DNA of 19,549 nucleotides from an uncultured Planctomycetaceae bacterium. GTDB lineage: Bacteria; Planctomycetota; Planctomycetia; Planctomycetales; Planctomycetaceae. How positions within the stretch are numbered: the first letter of the stretch is position 1; every line of letters begins with the position of its first letter. Below the pieces are notes generated by a model. The model was not told where the DNA came from and made no database searches. It worked only from the letters and a program-made list of their open reading frames with translations. Below are positions 6,582 through 16,097 of the stretch, piece by piece. The stretch covers positions 1 to 19,549 of the forward strand of contig CALFYU010000548.1 of assembly GCA_937952455.1 (NCBI GenBank), given 5' to 3'. The position numbers were made by a program, and so were the translations under genes.

Positions 6582-9500
6582 ATGCCGGAATCGCCAAAAA
6601 AAATAGATGAGATCGTCTGCAACGCAGTCGAAATCCCAACAGCCGACGAGCGAAGGGAGTATCTTGACGGTGTCTGTGGCGACGACGTTGCGCTTAGGCA
6701 GGAAGCTGCAAACTTGGTCGACCATCATTTTGCGGCGGGTGATTTTCTCGAATCGCCGCTGTTCCTCGATTCAGCCGATATTGCGATGCAATTCGGGTTG
6801 GAATGCACAGGAAAAGACAACGAGCTGACAGCAGGTCTTACAGGGGAGCACGATTCTATTCTCGGCGATTACCGCCTGATTCGCGAAATCGCGCGAGGTG
6901 GAATGGGCGTTGTCTATGAGGCCGAACAAATCTCGCTCAACCGGCGGGTGGCATTAAAGATTCTTCCCTTCGCGGCTGTGCTCGACCAACGGCAACTCAA
7001 ACGATTCAAAACGGAAGCCAAAGCCGCAGCGTCGCTGGATCATCCACATATTGTCAACGTGTACAATGTCGGCAACGAGCGGGGCGTGCACTATTACGCA
7101 ATGCAATACGTTGAAGGGCACGATGTCGCAGAATTGATCTGCCAACTTCGAGAATTATCGAGAGCGGATTCGCCGGACACTGAGAGTGCGGGCTACGAAC
7201 TCGCACAAAGTTTGGCCAGCGGAGAATTCGAGCCGCCGGATGCGACCCGCCGTATGAGCTTGGCGGAGCAGTGCACACCGACAGTTGCCGGACCGGCTTT
7301 ACAAACTCAATCCAGACCGTCCAAAACTCGCACCGATGACACCCCCCCCTGCCCGATGTTCGACACCGAGGTTAGTACCACCCGACGGGAATATTTTCGG
7401 ACGGTGGCCGCGTTGGGCATTCAGGCGGCCGAAGCGTTGCAGTATGCCCACGCGCGGGGCGTACTGCATCGAGATATTAAACCATCGAACCTGATGATCA
7501 ATTCTGATGGCCGCTTGTTGGTTACGGATTTCGGCCTGGCCCGAGTCGACGGGGACGTTGCCTTGACCATGACCGGCGACGTGATGGGCACAATGCGGTA
7601 CATGAGCCCCGAACAGGCCTCCGGCAGAAACGACGTGATCGATTGCCGCAGCGATGTCTATTCGCTTGGGGCAACACTATACGAAATGATCACCCTGCAG
7701 CCGCTGTATCCCGGCAGCGACCACCAGGAGCTGCTGCGGAAACGGGCCGAGGAAGCTCCAGTCCCGCCGCGAGAAATCAACAAGGCGATTCCGGTGGACT
7801 TGGAAACAGTGGTGCTCAAGGCGATCGCTAAGGAGCCAGAAGACCGTTACGCGACGGCAGGGGAGTTTGCCGCAGACCTGCAGCGGTTTATCGATAATGA
7901 GCCGGTTCGTGCCCGGCGCCCATCACCCACAACTCGCATTTGGAAATGGTTCCAGCGACACCATGCGCTCAGCGCTTCGTTAGTGTTGTTGGCGGTCGCC
8001 GGCCCGCTTGCCGCGTATGGCCTGTACAAGCTGGCCACAGACGAAGAGTTAGCAGTTCAATACGCAGCTACGTTGGGACAACAGTCTCAAGCAACTCCTC
8101 AAGAGCGGCCCACTGCGCGAGCGCCGGGCAGGTACCTGCCCGGACTAATTCCGGAACCAACGTACTTACCAAAAATCGGCCGCTGGCAGCTCATCACCAG
8201 TTCCCCACGTGGTGTGATGCGGTCGGCGGTATTCAGCCCCGACGACAAAATGATTGCCGTTGGCGAATCAGGAAATGTGCGTATCTATGACGTAGACCTG
8301 AACTTGACAAAAGTCTTGGTGGGGCATACGGGACACGTTTCGTCAATTGCCTGGCATCCCGATGGAAAAAGGCTGGCGTCTGCCAGCTGGGATGGCACGG
8401 TGCGATTATGGACGATCGACGGCGTCCCAACACACGTGCTTAATGGGCATGTCGGAGAAGTGAACAACGTGAAGTGGCATCCGCAGGGTAAATTGTTGGC
8501 TTCGGGCGGTTCTGATGGAACGATACGTATTTGGAGTAATGATGGCGCACCGGTCGAAATCCTTCGCGACCATCAAAGCCCTGTGTTCAGTTTGGATTGG
8601 ACAGCTGATGGAAAGCGTCTGGCATCGGGTGGCGGAGTCATGGCTACGTATCCTACTCAAGACGCAGGGGACACTGTCGTTCGCCTCTGGGACTTTGAGC
8701 AGGCCGCAGTCGTGCGACGCTTTGAAGGCCATCGCTTGAGCGTGCGGTGCCTGCAATTCAGCCCCGACGGAAGACAATTCGCATCTGCCAGCGGCAATTT
8801 GGACCTTGGACGTCCTGGCGAGGGAAGTGTCCGGTTATGGAATGTCAAGGAGGGTACAGCCGGGCACGTCATGCGGAAACCTACCGAATATGGCATTGAC
8901 GGCATCGAAACCCTTGCTTGGCACCCTAGAGGACGATTTATTGCCGCCGGCGGATATTCAATGCACCCATGTTTATGGGACACGCAAACTGGCACGATCG
9001 ATTCTGACATCTCGACTGACAACGGGGGCTGCATATCGCTTGCGTGGTCTTCCAATGGCTCACACTTGGCGGTGGCCGGCTTTCAATCTCTAGATGTCAT
9101 CGATCGCGAGAGCAACGATAAAGTCTCAATCGGTTCTCTCATGCCCAAAGGTGTACACTGGTGGCTTGACCAGGTGGACTGGAGTTCGGACGGGAAATGG
9201 ATCACCTACAGAGGACGCTTGTGGGATCACCGCGGCCATCTTGGACCTCGATTGCCGGGCGTATTCAGGGAATCCGGCGTCCGCTTTAGCCCCGACGGCC
9301 GATACATTGCCCTCGGTTCGAATAACAAACAATTGTATTTGGTAGAAATCGAGGACGTTTCAAATATCAGAACCATCGACGCACTCGCCGGACGGGTCAA
9401 TAGCTTTGTGTGGACGAACCAAAACCAGTTGGCAATCTGCGGCGATTCGGTCATCAAGCTTTGGAACATAAAGGACCAACGAGTCCGGACTTTGACGGAC

Positions 9501-11207
9501 CAATCGACGGACGGCATCAAATTTGAGAGTTTGGAGTATTCCCAAAGTGATGGCGAAGGAGTTCTTGTCGCCACGAGTGAGGATGGAACGAAATGGCGGT
9601 CGAACGATGACGGAAAAACGTTGGGTACGATTCCTGCAGATGGAGAAGAAACTTTCCCCTTACCTTCGAAGATCTTGAGCCCCGACCGGAACACCACTGT
9701 CACCTATGACGGATACGACTGGAAGCTGTGGCTAGCCGATGGAACACTGCAAACATCGATACCGATAAAGAGACCCGTTACCGTCTGGAGTCCGAATGGA
9801 AAATGGATTGCAGTCGGCGACATAGCCGGTAAGGTACGGATTCTGCGTCATGACGGCACGTTGGAGAGGGTCGTTCAGGCGCACACGCTTACTGCATTTT
9901 TGCTCAATTGGAGTCCCGATTCACGACGGCTGATTACGACTAGTCACTTCGCAAGCAGCATGCGGATGTGGAATGTGGCCACAGGAAAGTGCCAGTGGCT
10001 AGCAATTCCGTTTAAGGCTCGTGCTGAGTCCCTTGTTTTTAGCTCGTCGGGGCAGATTATCGATGGCGATCGTGAAGTCGTAGAGGCAGAGCTGCGCTAT
10101 CTCGTCGAAAAACCAAACGGCGCCATGGAAATGGTTAATTTCACGGATTTCCAAGAAAGATATGCCAATTTGTTGGTCGCTGCCGAAGGAGAACGTCTTC
10201 AGCTTCTTTCTCAAAGTGGTTCGACCGAAGAGGCTGCAGATGCCTTAAATAACTTGCTGGCGTTCCGGTATAGCAACGATCCGCAGGTCCACAACCTGTT
10301 GGTCGAAAACCTCCGTGCCGTTGGAAATAGATACGTGTATGGGAAGAAATATGACGAGGCAGTCGTTGTACTTTCCGAGGCGATCACACTCGGCCGCACC
10401 CTGGTCGAAACTTATGGAGATAATCAACTCTACCGACACAATCTGTTGGAATCGCTCTCGCTGAGATCGATAAGTCATCGCCATGGTCGGCGGTGCGACG
10501 AAGCGGTTGCCGATGCGTCTGAAGCAATACGAATTGACGCGTCTTATGCGGATGCCTACATCAATCGCGCCACTGCATATCTTTGCCAGCACCGGCATCG
10601 AGATGCCAAGGCGGATTTCGTCAAATGTGCGGAACTGCAACCAAATAACGCGATTCTCGCTTACGATCAGGCGATCTTAAATCTCGCTGTCGGGGACTAC
10701 GAGGGATATCAGACTGCTGCCACAGCGATGGTGGAGCGGTTCGCCAAGACTGCCGATCCAGATACTGCCCACTGGGTGGCTTGGACGTGCTTGCTTGCCC
10801 CCGGGGCATTCAGTGATCCGACATTACCGCTAGGTCTCGCGGAACTCGCTACTAAGGCCGAACCGAAGTCATTATCTTACGCCCAAACGCTCGGTGCCGC
10901 GCTCTACCGTGCCGGGCGATATTCAGAAGCCCTGACCCAATTCACGGAACTCGCCGAACGTTGGAACCACGAAGGTCTCGTTGAAGGTAGTCGAACGTCA
11001 CCCGCATACACCGAGTATTTCCTTTCTATGACACACGAACAATTGGGCCATCGCCAAAAAGCGACGCACCATTTCCGAAACGGAGTGCGTTTGCACGAAA
11101 TCGAATGTTCGAAAAGTGCTGCCTGGAATCGGCGAATGACGTTGGACCTCTTCCGAACCGAAGCCGAAGTTTCGCTCGGTTTAGTAGAGGCAACTCCGAA
11201 TAAGTAA
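6582..11207 (+). CDS. Membrane Ser/Thr protein kinase with WD40 and TPR repeats
   Basis: A 1541-residue protein from the ATG at 6582. The reading frame is open back to 6384, but that part overlaps the sigma gene and looks non-coding. Residues 1-60 form the short helical segment often seen before planctomycete kinases (ADERREYLDGVCGDD). The kinase domain runs from about 93 to 440: Gly-loop ARGGMGVVYEA, Lys126 (VALK), Asp298 (HRDIKPSN) and Asp316 (DFGLA). A Ser/Pro-rich insert of about 100 residues lies before the HRD helix. One membrane helix at 463-484 separates it from about 14 WD40-like units (540-1140), enough for two seven-bladed propellers, and TPR-like helices (1217-1520). With the kinase inside, the repeats would lie across the membrane as a sensor. 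The sigma factor upstream is the probable substrate (inference). Confidence 0.9.
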   Translation: MPESPKKIDEIVCNAVEIPTADERREYLDGVCGDDVALRQEAANLVDHHFAAGDFLESPLFLDSADIAMQFGLECTGKDNELTAGLTGEHDSILGDYRLIREIARGGMGVVYEAEQISLNRRVALKILPFAAVLDQRQLKRFKTEAKAAASLDHPHIVNVYNVGNERGVHYYAMQYVEGHDVAELICQLRELSRADSPDTESAGYELAQSLASGEFEPPDATRRMSLAEQCTPTVAGPALQTQSRPSKTRTDDTPPCPMFDTEVSTTRREYFRTVAALGIQAAEALQYAHARGVLHRDIKPSNLMINSDGRLLVTDFGLARVDGDVALTMTGDVMGTMRYMSPEQASGRNDVIDCRSDVYSLGATLYEMITLQPLYPGSDHQELLRKRAEEAPVPPREINKAIPVDLETVVLKAIAKEPEDRYATAGEFAADLQRFIDNEPVRARRPSPTTRIWKWFQRHHALSASLVLLAVAGPLAAYGLYKLATDEELAVQYAATLGQQSQATPQERPTARAPGRYLPGLIPEPTYLPKIGRWQLITSSPRGVMRSAVFSPDDKMIAVGESGNVRIYDVDLNLTKVLVGHTGHVSSIAWHPDGKRLASASWDGTVRLWTIDGVPTHVLNGHVGEVNNVKWHPQGKLLASGGSDGTIRIWSNDGAPVEILRDHQSPVFSLDWTADGKRLASGGGVMATYPTQDAGDTVVRLWDFEQAAVVRRFEGHRLSVRCLQFSPDGRQFASASGNLDLGRPGEGSVRLWNVKEGTAGHVMRKPTEYGIDGIETLAWHPRGRFIAAGGYSMHPCLWDTQTGTIDSDISTDNGGCISLAWSSNGSHLAVAGFQSLDVIDRESNDKVSIGSLMPKGVHWWLDQVDWSSDGKWITYRGRLWDHRGHLGPRLPGVFRESGVRFSPDGRYIALGSNNKQLYLVEIEDVSNIRTIDALAGRVNSFVWTNQNQLAICGDSVIKLWNIKDQRVRTLTDQSTDGIKFESLEYSQSDGEGVLVATSEDGTKWRSNDDGKTLGTIPADGEETFPLPSKILSPDRNTTVTYDGYDWKLWLADGTLQTSIPIKRPVTVWSPNGKWIAVGDIAGKVRILRHDGTLERVVQAHTLTAFLLNWSPDSRRLITTSHFASSMRMWNVATGKCQWLAIPFKARAESLVFSSSGQIIDGDREVVEAELRYLVEKPNGAMEMVNFTDFQERYANLLVAAEGERLQLLSQSGSTEEAADALNNLLAFRYSNDPQVHNLLVENLRAVGNRYVYGKKYDEAVVVLSEAITLGRTLVETYGDNQLYRHNLLESLSLRSISHRHGRRCDEAVADASEAIRIDASYADAYINRATAYLCQHRHRDAKADFVKCAELQPNNAILAYDQAILNLAVGDYEGYQTAATAMVERFAKTADPDTAHWVAWTCLLAPGAFSDPTLPLGLAELATKAEPKSLSYAQTLGAALYRAGRYSEALTQFTELAERWNHEGLVEGSRTSPAYTEYFLSMTHEQLGHRQKATHHFRNGVRLHEIECSKSAAWNRRMTLDLFRTEAEVSLGLVEATPNK

Positions 11208-11335
11208 AGCGTTGGGGTAACGTCAGAATCTCAATAGCAAAAGCTGAGTTTCATCGGTTGAACGAGCAATGCGGCAATTAGGAACCCCGCGATCAAACTA
11301 GCTCGCCAACGTCCGAGACCTCCGTCTGCGCTCAC

Positions 11336-11347
11336 CGTGCGCGCACG
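11336..11347. repeat. Perfect 12-bp palindrome before the HAF-repeat gene
   Basis: CGTGCGCGCACG lies 48 bp upstream of the ATG at 11396. It could be a protein-binding site or chance in GC-rich DNA. The rest of the 188-bp gap after the kinase gene shows nothing clear. Confidence 0.25.
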
Positions 11348-11395
11348 TGGTGGCGGTCTAATTCTGCAGCCGCTCTCCACCAAGGAGAACCAAAC

Positions 11396-12595
11396 ATGAG
11401 AAAGTCAGGAAATTGGACTCGGGTGCCGTTTTCAATTGCCCTCGTTGGTACGTTTGTAGCAATTGGCATCACATTGCAAAACGGCGAACCGCGTTCCGCG
11501 GCGGGGCCGGGCCTACCCAAGGTGCGGTATCGAATTCATTTGCCAAGATTGCCAGCAAATTCCACGTTTGGTGAGTTCGACGTTCTCGACATGAACAATG
11601 CCGGTGACATCGTGGGCCTGTACTCAAGTGCCAGGGGGATCACTGCATTCCTTTACGCCCCAGCCAGGAATATCAAACAAGCGATTGACTTGAACGATCT
11701 TGCGGTCGATGGCATTCCCGAAGGAGCATGGCTACGCGCGGGATTTGCCATCAACGAATGGGGAGTCGTGGTGGGATGCCTGCAACAGGCCAATGGAGAC
11801 GTACACCCCTTTGCGCTCGATCTTGGCGCCGACACGCCCGTCGTGGATTTGTTGCCGAATTTCGGAGCGGCTTTCGCTAGCGGATCACAAATCAATGAAA
11901 ACGGTGACATCATCGTACGGATCGAAAATCCGCGGTCTGCGTACCTATTCAATCCAGGGTTATACAACGGCGATACCAGTGTTCGCGCCTCCCGCGACGG
12001 AGAACCTCAAGATTTCAGTGCAAAAACTCCCCAACTCCTGCCGGCACATATTTCTACGAGCACAATTCAACTCAACAACCCGCTGGGGAAGCGGCCGGCC
12101 CAGGTCGCGGGTGTGACAAACGATCACATCGCATTTCGTTACACGACCGGAAAGACGCCCCATCTGGAGACGTTTCCCAAGCTCGGCGTTTCGATGCGAT
12201 CTCAAATTGAGGGGCTAAACGACGCAGGAGTTTTCTGCGGCATTCATTTTGGATTTACGAAAGACGGCAACGCAGATTGGGGCCCCTTCCGCTACGATCA
12301 GTCTGTCGAGATGCTCCCATGGGCTGGGATTGCACCACCGCTGGCAATTAACGCATCGGGTGATTTACTGACTTGGGAACATGTCTACCGCGACGACTGG
12401 GGATTGGTGTTTATCAGCGACATCGTGACCGGCGCGGCGGACGAATTGGATGCGTGGCACATGGAGAGCTTTACTGCGACATGTATCACCGACAGAGTCA
12501 CGGCCGCTGATTCAGCGCAGATTGCTGGACGCCTGGAAGGTTCATTCGAGAACAGCAGAATTGTCATTTTTATGTCGGAATTGGTGTCGGAATAA
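11396..12595 (+). CDS. Exported HAF-repeat protein
   Basis: A 399-residue protein with an N-terminal export or anchor segment (residues about 10-27, FSIALVGTFVAIGITL). It contains spaced repeats of the HAF/extracellular type, which carry an N-x-x-G-x-x-x-G core: MNNAGDIVG (66-74), INEWGVVVG (119-127), INENGDIIV (166-174), LNDAGVFCG (274-282) and INASGDLL (318-325). Such repeats are thought to build beta-propeller-like secreted proteins; no enzymatic motif is visible. The start is well supported by AAGGAG at 11382-11387, 8 nt before the ATG. It follows the giant kinase on the same strand after 188 bp. Whether it is co-transcribed with the kinase or controlled by the sigma factor is unknown. 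Confidence 0.75.
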   Translation: MRKSGNWTRVPFSIALVGTFVAIGITLQNGEPRSAAGPGLPKVRYRIHLPRLPANSTFGEFDVLDMNNAGDIVGLYSSARGITAFLYAPARNIKQAIDLNDLAVDGIPEGAWLRAGFAINEWGVVVGCLQQANGDVHPFALDLGADTPVVDLLPNFGAAFASGSQINENGDIIVRIENPRSAYLFNPGLYNGDTSVRASRDGEPQDFSAKTPQLLPAHISTSTIQLNNPLGKRPAQVAGVTNDHIAFRYTTGKTPHLETFPKLGVSMRSQIEGLNDAGVFCGIHFGFTKDGNADWGPFRYDQSVEMLPWAGIAPPLAINASGDLLTWEHVYRDDWGLVFISDIVTGAADELDAWHMESFTATCITDRVTAADSAQIAGRLEGSFENSRIVIFMSELVSE

Positions 12596-12890
12596 TATTC
12601 AGAATTGACGAATGTCGACCGCAGAGGAATACGATACCCGAGAAAGTCCGTTCAGACCCCTCGCGCGCGAGCGGGAGGCGAATTTCTGCCCGCCTTTCTC
12701 CCGCCCATTGCACATCCCCCGGCCCATCGCTTAGCCGTAGGACGACGTGACGTTTAGACATGGGTCATCGTATGTTGGAAAAACCCGCGATCTGCAAACG
12801 ACTCGAAACGCTTGCTTATCAACGAGTTCAACAAGCTGTGCAAATCAGCTCGAAACGTCTCTACGCCTGTGTAACTGTGGCGGCCAGTGA
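12596..12890. other. Intergenic region with GC-rich hairpin
   Basis: No convincing gene is present. Between the convergent HAF and aldo/keto reductase genes, GCGGGAG (12671-12677) pairs with CTCCCGC (12698-12704), preceded by the 12-bp palindrome CTCGCGCGCGAG (12660-12671). No T-run follows on either strand. It may end transcription from one or both sides, but it is not a standard intrinsic terminator. The minus-strand ORF over 12570-12761 has no supporting features. Confidence 0.35.
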
Positions 12891-13907
12891 TCAGTCAACA
12901 GCAAAGCCGTGTTGCTTGCGGTGGTGAGGCCCGTCGAATTCTTTGCTGGTCTTGAACAATTCGTGCCGGCCATCTCCCGCTTGGTCCTTGACCTTGTCAA
13001 GCAACGCGTTTTGTTCCTCGCGGGTTAGCGGCTTGAAGTCGCGTGCGACGTCCAGTGCCTGATTCAGATCGCGTTCATTACGAAGCCCCACGACGAGCGA
13101 CGAAATCGGCTGTGACAACGCGAATCGAATGCAATCAGAAGCGGTCGCGATGCCGGAACTGGGGATTTTGCCCTGCATGCCCCCTCCGAGACTTTTCATT
13201 CCGATAGGCCCCGTGCCCACCTTGAGGCATTCAGGCACGACATCGTGTTGAAAGCTCCGGAAGAAATAATCACAAACGTTGATCGGCATCTGCGCCGATG
13301 CCCAAGCATACGGTTTGTGAAGCATCTTCAGATGGATGGCAGGATCCTTGTGCCCGGTAAAGCCGACGAAGCGCACTTTCCCTGCTTTCTGGGCTTCCAG
13401 CGCTGCTTTCATGCCCCCCTTTTCGAAGACCCAATCCGGATCGTTGTCGTAAACCATCTCATGGAACTGCCACAAGTCGATGTGATCGGTTTGCAGGCGT
13501 TGCAAACTCTGTTCAAGATCCTTCATGGACCCTTGATAGTCCCGTTCGCAGTTTTTCGTCATTAGAAAAACTTTGTCGCGGCGGTCTTTAACGGCCTTGC
13601 CCATCACTTCCTCGCTGTGCCCATCGTGGTAATCCCAGGCATTGTCGAAGAATGTGATGCCTTCGTCGAGCGCTTGGTGCATTAGTCGGATTGCGGCGGC
13701 GTCGCCATCATCGATTGCCGCCTTGCCGATGTGCCAGCCGCCCAGACACAAGATGGAGACGTCAACGCCGGTTTTTCCCAGGGGCCGCTTGGGAACTCCG
13801 CCTTGATCGCTCCTTTGTGCCGCCAAGAGACGATTGCCAAGAGAAAGTGCGGCACCGGCGGCGACTCCCGTGCGCAGAAATGTGCGTCGATTGGGCAAGT
13901 TGCTCAT
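12891..13907 (-). CDS. Tat-exported aldo/keto reductase
   Basis: A 338-residue aldo/keto reductase with an N-terminal twin-arginine signal (RRTFLRTG at 7-14, then an Ala-rich hydrophobic stretch to about 30). The family barrel starts at about 38 (KRPLGKTGVDVSILCLGG). The catalytic tetrad is visible: D88 (FFDNA), Y93, K118 (LMTK) and H149 (QFHEM). The C-terminal half has the NAD(P)H-side elements (IGMKSLGGG, SLVVGLRNERDL). The family reduces aldehydes and ketones; the substrate is unknown. The Tat signal implies folding with bound cofactor before export, as seen for many planctomycete oxidoreductases. The start is supported by GAGGAGA, about 9 nt upstream of the ATG at 13907. No partner gene is adjacent. 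Confidence 0.92.
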   Translation of the reverse strand: MSNLPNRRTFLRTGVAAGAALSLGNRLLAAQRSDQGGVPKRPLGKTGVDVSILCLGGWHIGKAAIDDGDAAAIRLMHQALDEGITFFDNAWDYHDGHSEEVMGKAVKDRRDKVFLMTKNCERDYQGSMKDLEQSLQRLQTDHIDLWQFHEMVYDNDPDWVFEKGGMKAALEAQKAGKVRFVGFTGHKDPAIHLKMLHKPYAWASAQMPINVCDYFFRSFQHDVVPECLKVGTGPIGMKSLGGGMQGKIPSSGIATASDCIRFALSQPISSLVVGLRNERDLNQALDVARDFKPLTREEQNALLDKVKDQAGDGRHELFKTSKEFDGPHHRKQHGFAVD

Positions 13908-14008
13908 ACGATTGTCTCCTCAGAAGAGAAATGATTGGGAAAGTCCAGATGACTGTCCATTGAGTCGGCAGGTTCAAAACTGAAATGCAACAAACCCCGC
14001 TTCGTCAT

Positions 14009-14637
14009 TCATCGAAAAGCACTTAGTGAGGCGTGCGATAGCCAAAAACATTTTCTCGGTCGATTATTCAACCGCTGCGCGACTTTTGCAACCGCTTGAT
14101 GGCTCACCGTGCGAAAGTCCGTCCCCTTCGGAAAGTATTGCCGCAACAATCCGTTCGTGTTCTCGTTCGTGGCCCGCTGATTCGATTGGTAGGGCTCCGC
14201 GAAATACACCCGCAAACTCAACGCGCGTTCCAGTTCCCCAAACCGAGAAAACTCCGTCCCGTTGTCCAACGTCAGCGTCTTGCGAAACTGATCCGGCACT
14301 TTGTTGAGCGCGGATTTCCCCCCCGATTCACGCTCGCCGTCCGCTTGTCCGACACCTTGGCGATCACCACAAAGCGACTCATGCGCTCCACGGCCGTCAC
14401 CAAATGTCCCGACTTGCCCGCCACCGTGTCCCCCTCCCAATCAACTTTGCGACTTCGTTTTTCGACATCGGGAAGGCGCTGTTCAATCCCCACGCGACCT
14501 ACGATGCCACCGCGATGCTTACGCCCCGTGCCCCGCGGGCGACGACGAGGATGATGCCGCCGCAAATTGAACTTCCCCAACTTTCGTTGGCGCGCCTTTC
14601 TCAGAGCGTGTTGCGCGAACCTCCGTTTGGCGTTCAC
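14009..14637 (-). mobile_element. Decayed IS30-family transposase
   Basis: Two overlapping minus-strand frames together give the catalytic part of an IS30-family transposase. Frame one (14637 to 14272) holds the first Asp in VDWEGDTVAGKSGH. Frame two (14440 to 14009) holds the second Asp in TLDNGTEF and the Glu in ENTNGLLRQYFPKGTDFR. The frames meet at a run of seven C (14318-14324), where a one-base change breaks the gene. A second shift lies in the five-A run at 14044-14048: another frame gives the expected GYRTPH, but it is followed by TAA and TGA stops. The N-terminal DNA-binding part is missing. I found no convincing terminal inverted repeats or target duplication. It is an inactive remnant, inserted between the aldo/keto reductase and 4Fe-4S genes. 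Confidence 0.85.
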
Positions 14638-14724
14638 CTTGCATTCGTCACTGTTTTTGACCGCGGGGCCTGAAGAATCTACTAAACAAATTCGCAGACG
14701 GGTTTCAGAATATACACCGAAATA

Positions 14725-16062
14725 CTACCGCGGAAAGCAATTTCTGAACGCCAACAGTAGCTTCAGCGGCCCTTTGAGTCTTACCTTCCGTCTTAGGAGC
14801 GCCCAAACGATGCTCCGCTCGTGTCGCAGAAAGCGGACCCACGTCTTTGCGTCAGCAATGACATGCAAATTACACGTACCGATGTGCCCCTCTTCGACCG
14901 TGATCTGCTTATCGGCGATCGCGATGGTTGCTTGCCATTCTTCGTCTCCGGTAAAGGTGAAGTGGTAGGTCACATTTAGGTCCGCAGCCTTGCCGGGTTG
15001 AAAGACCAACGGGACTCCTTGCAAGAAGCCTTTGACGCTGCTGGGCCGTAGACTATTTCCGACGTACTTTGTTGTTTTGGTCGGAAAACGTTTGGCGACA
15101 TGATCCTCCGCATCGGAGTTCTTCAGCACGTAGATCGTTTCTTCCTTCTCTTTCAGCGGCTTCACGATGTCGTTTAGATGCGCCTTCTTGTCAGCGAGGT
15201 ACGGGCCAATCACGTCTTCACCAGCAGGACAGACGGAGAGACAGTATGCTGCTTTGTAGTTCGCTCCGAAGGAGAGACTCTGCCACATGGAAGCGGATTC
15301 GGAATCGCTAACCCGGGTGCGATAATCGACGGCGTTCTTGCTGCCGGCCACCTGTTCGATCCAGTCCGTAAAGCCGCCCATGAATTCTCGGTAATTGTGG
15401 GAGTAGCAGGCGGAAAAGTTGAAATCGCCAGCCGGTGAGATCGCTCCGACCGGACACGCCGCTACACAGAGTTTGCATTCGAGGCACGGATTGTAATCGA
15501 TCGGTTGACCGTACTGTGCAACCTCGGCATCAATCAACACCGTGCCCAACAGGATGAAGTTGCCAAATTTCTGATGAATGACATTGCGATGAATACCCAT
15601 CATTCCAAGACCTGCAGCGACGGCAACCGGCTTGTGTGAGACGACCCAGACTTTGCCGGGAAACTCATCCATTTCCATTGGAAATCCCATCGCTGGGTTT
15701 AATGCTCGGACGCCATGTTGTTCGAGCGCCCGCACAATCGTGCGACCAACCTCGTTGACATGATCCCCCGTGTGATGAAACTCAAGATTGGCAACAGACC
15801 GGGCGGGAGTACGAATTGGCTCCCGATTCATGCGAACGACGAAGCTGACCAACGTCTTCGCTTTGGGAAATGCCTTTAAGATGTCTTGCCGTTGATCATC
15901 GAGTTCTCGGCGTTCGATCTCGACAAACCCCACGTCATCGGCCCCGGCATCGAGGACGAGTTGCCGCAGCCATTCTGCGTCGAGTAGCGATTCGCCCTTT
16001 GATTCGGTCTTCAGTCCTTGACCTTGCATCCGCTTGAAGGTGGGGTGATCGGAGAGTTTCAT
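14725..16062 (-). CDS. 4Fe-4S protein with QueG-like core and C-terminal SCP2 domain
   Basis: A 445-residue protein. Residues about 25-290 resemble the epoxyqueuosine reductase/reductive dehalogenase-like iron-sulfur group: GADDVGFVEI near 40, and cluster I cysteines C193, C196, C199 and C203 (CLECKLCVAACPVGA). C274 and C278 (YCLSVCPAGED), perhaps with C219, look able to bind a second cluster. The C-terminal 90 residues (about 345-440) look like an SCP2 sterol/lipid-carrier domain (TYHFTFTGDEEWQATIAI, then RSIVWALLRRKVRLKG). This suggests a redox protein acting on a hydrophobic substrate (inference); the reaction is unknown. No Tat or Sec signal is seen. An operator-like site identical to the one before marR sits 13 nt upstream of the ATG, so MarR control is likely. 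Confidence 0.82.
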   Translation of the reverse strand: MKLSDHPTFKRMQGQGLKTESKGESLLDAEWLRQLVLDAGADDVGFVEIERRELDDQRQDILKAFPKAKTLVSFVVRMNREPIRTPARSVANLEFHHTGDHVNEVGRTIVRALEQHGVRALNPAMGFPMEMDEFPGKVWVVSHKPVAVAAGLGMMGIHRNVIHQKFGNFILLGTVLIDAEVAQYGQPIDYNPCLECKLCVAACPVGAISPAGDFNFSACYSHNYREFMGGFTDWIEQVAGSKNAVDYRTRVSDSESASMWQSLSFGANYKAAYCLSVCPAGEDVIGPYLADKKAHLNDIVKPLKEKEETIYVLKNSDAEDHVAKRFPTKTTKYVGNSLRPSSVKGFLQGVPLVFQPGKAADLNVTYHFTFTGDEEWQATIAIADKQITVEEGHIGTCNLHVIADAKTWVRFLRHERSIVWALLRRKVRLKGPLKLLLAFRNCFPR

Positions 16063-16072
16063 AGCAGGCCTT

Positions 16073-16090
16073 TATTTGTATATGCAAATA
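16073..16090 (-). promoter_or_regulatory. Probable MarR operator before the 4Fe-4S/SCP2 gene
   Basis: TATTTGTATATGCAAATA is a near-perfect 18-bp palindrome (one mismatched pair of positions). Its core TTGTATATGCAA (16076-16087) is identical to the site before the marR gene. It lies between the marR terminator and the 4Fe-4S gene start, where bound repressor would block a promoter. Confidence 0.72.
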
Positions 16091-16097
16091 TATCGGT

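Noticed and set aside
12781..12890. Possible attachment site or tRNA fragment
   Set aside because: A repeated CTCGAAACG motif occurs twice, but there is no cloverleaf, integrase gene or matching copy elsewhere in the window.
13976..14700. Terminal inverted repeats of the IS30 remnant
   Set aside because: Sequences at both ends share only weak similarity (GTTTTGA-like), not enough to define the element's ends.
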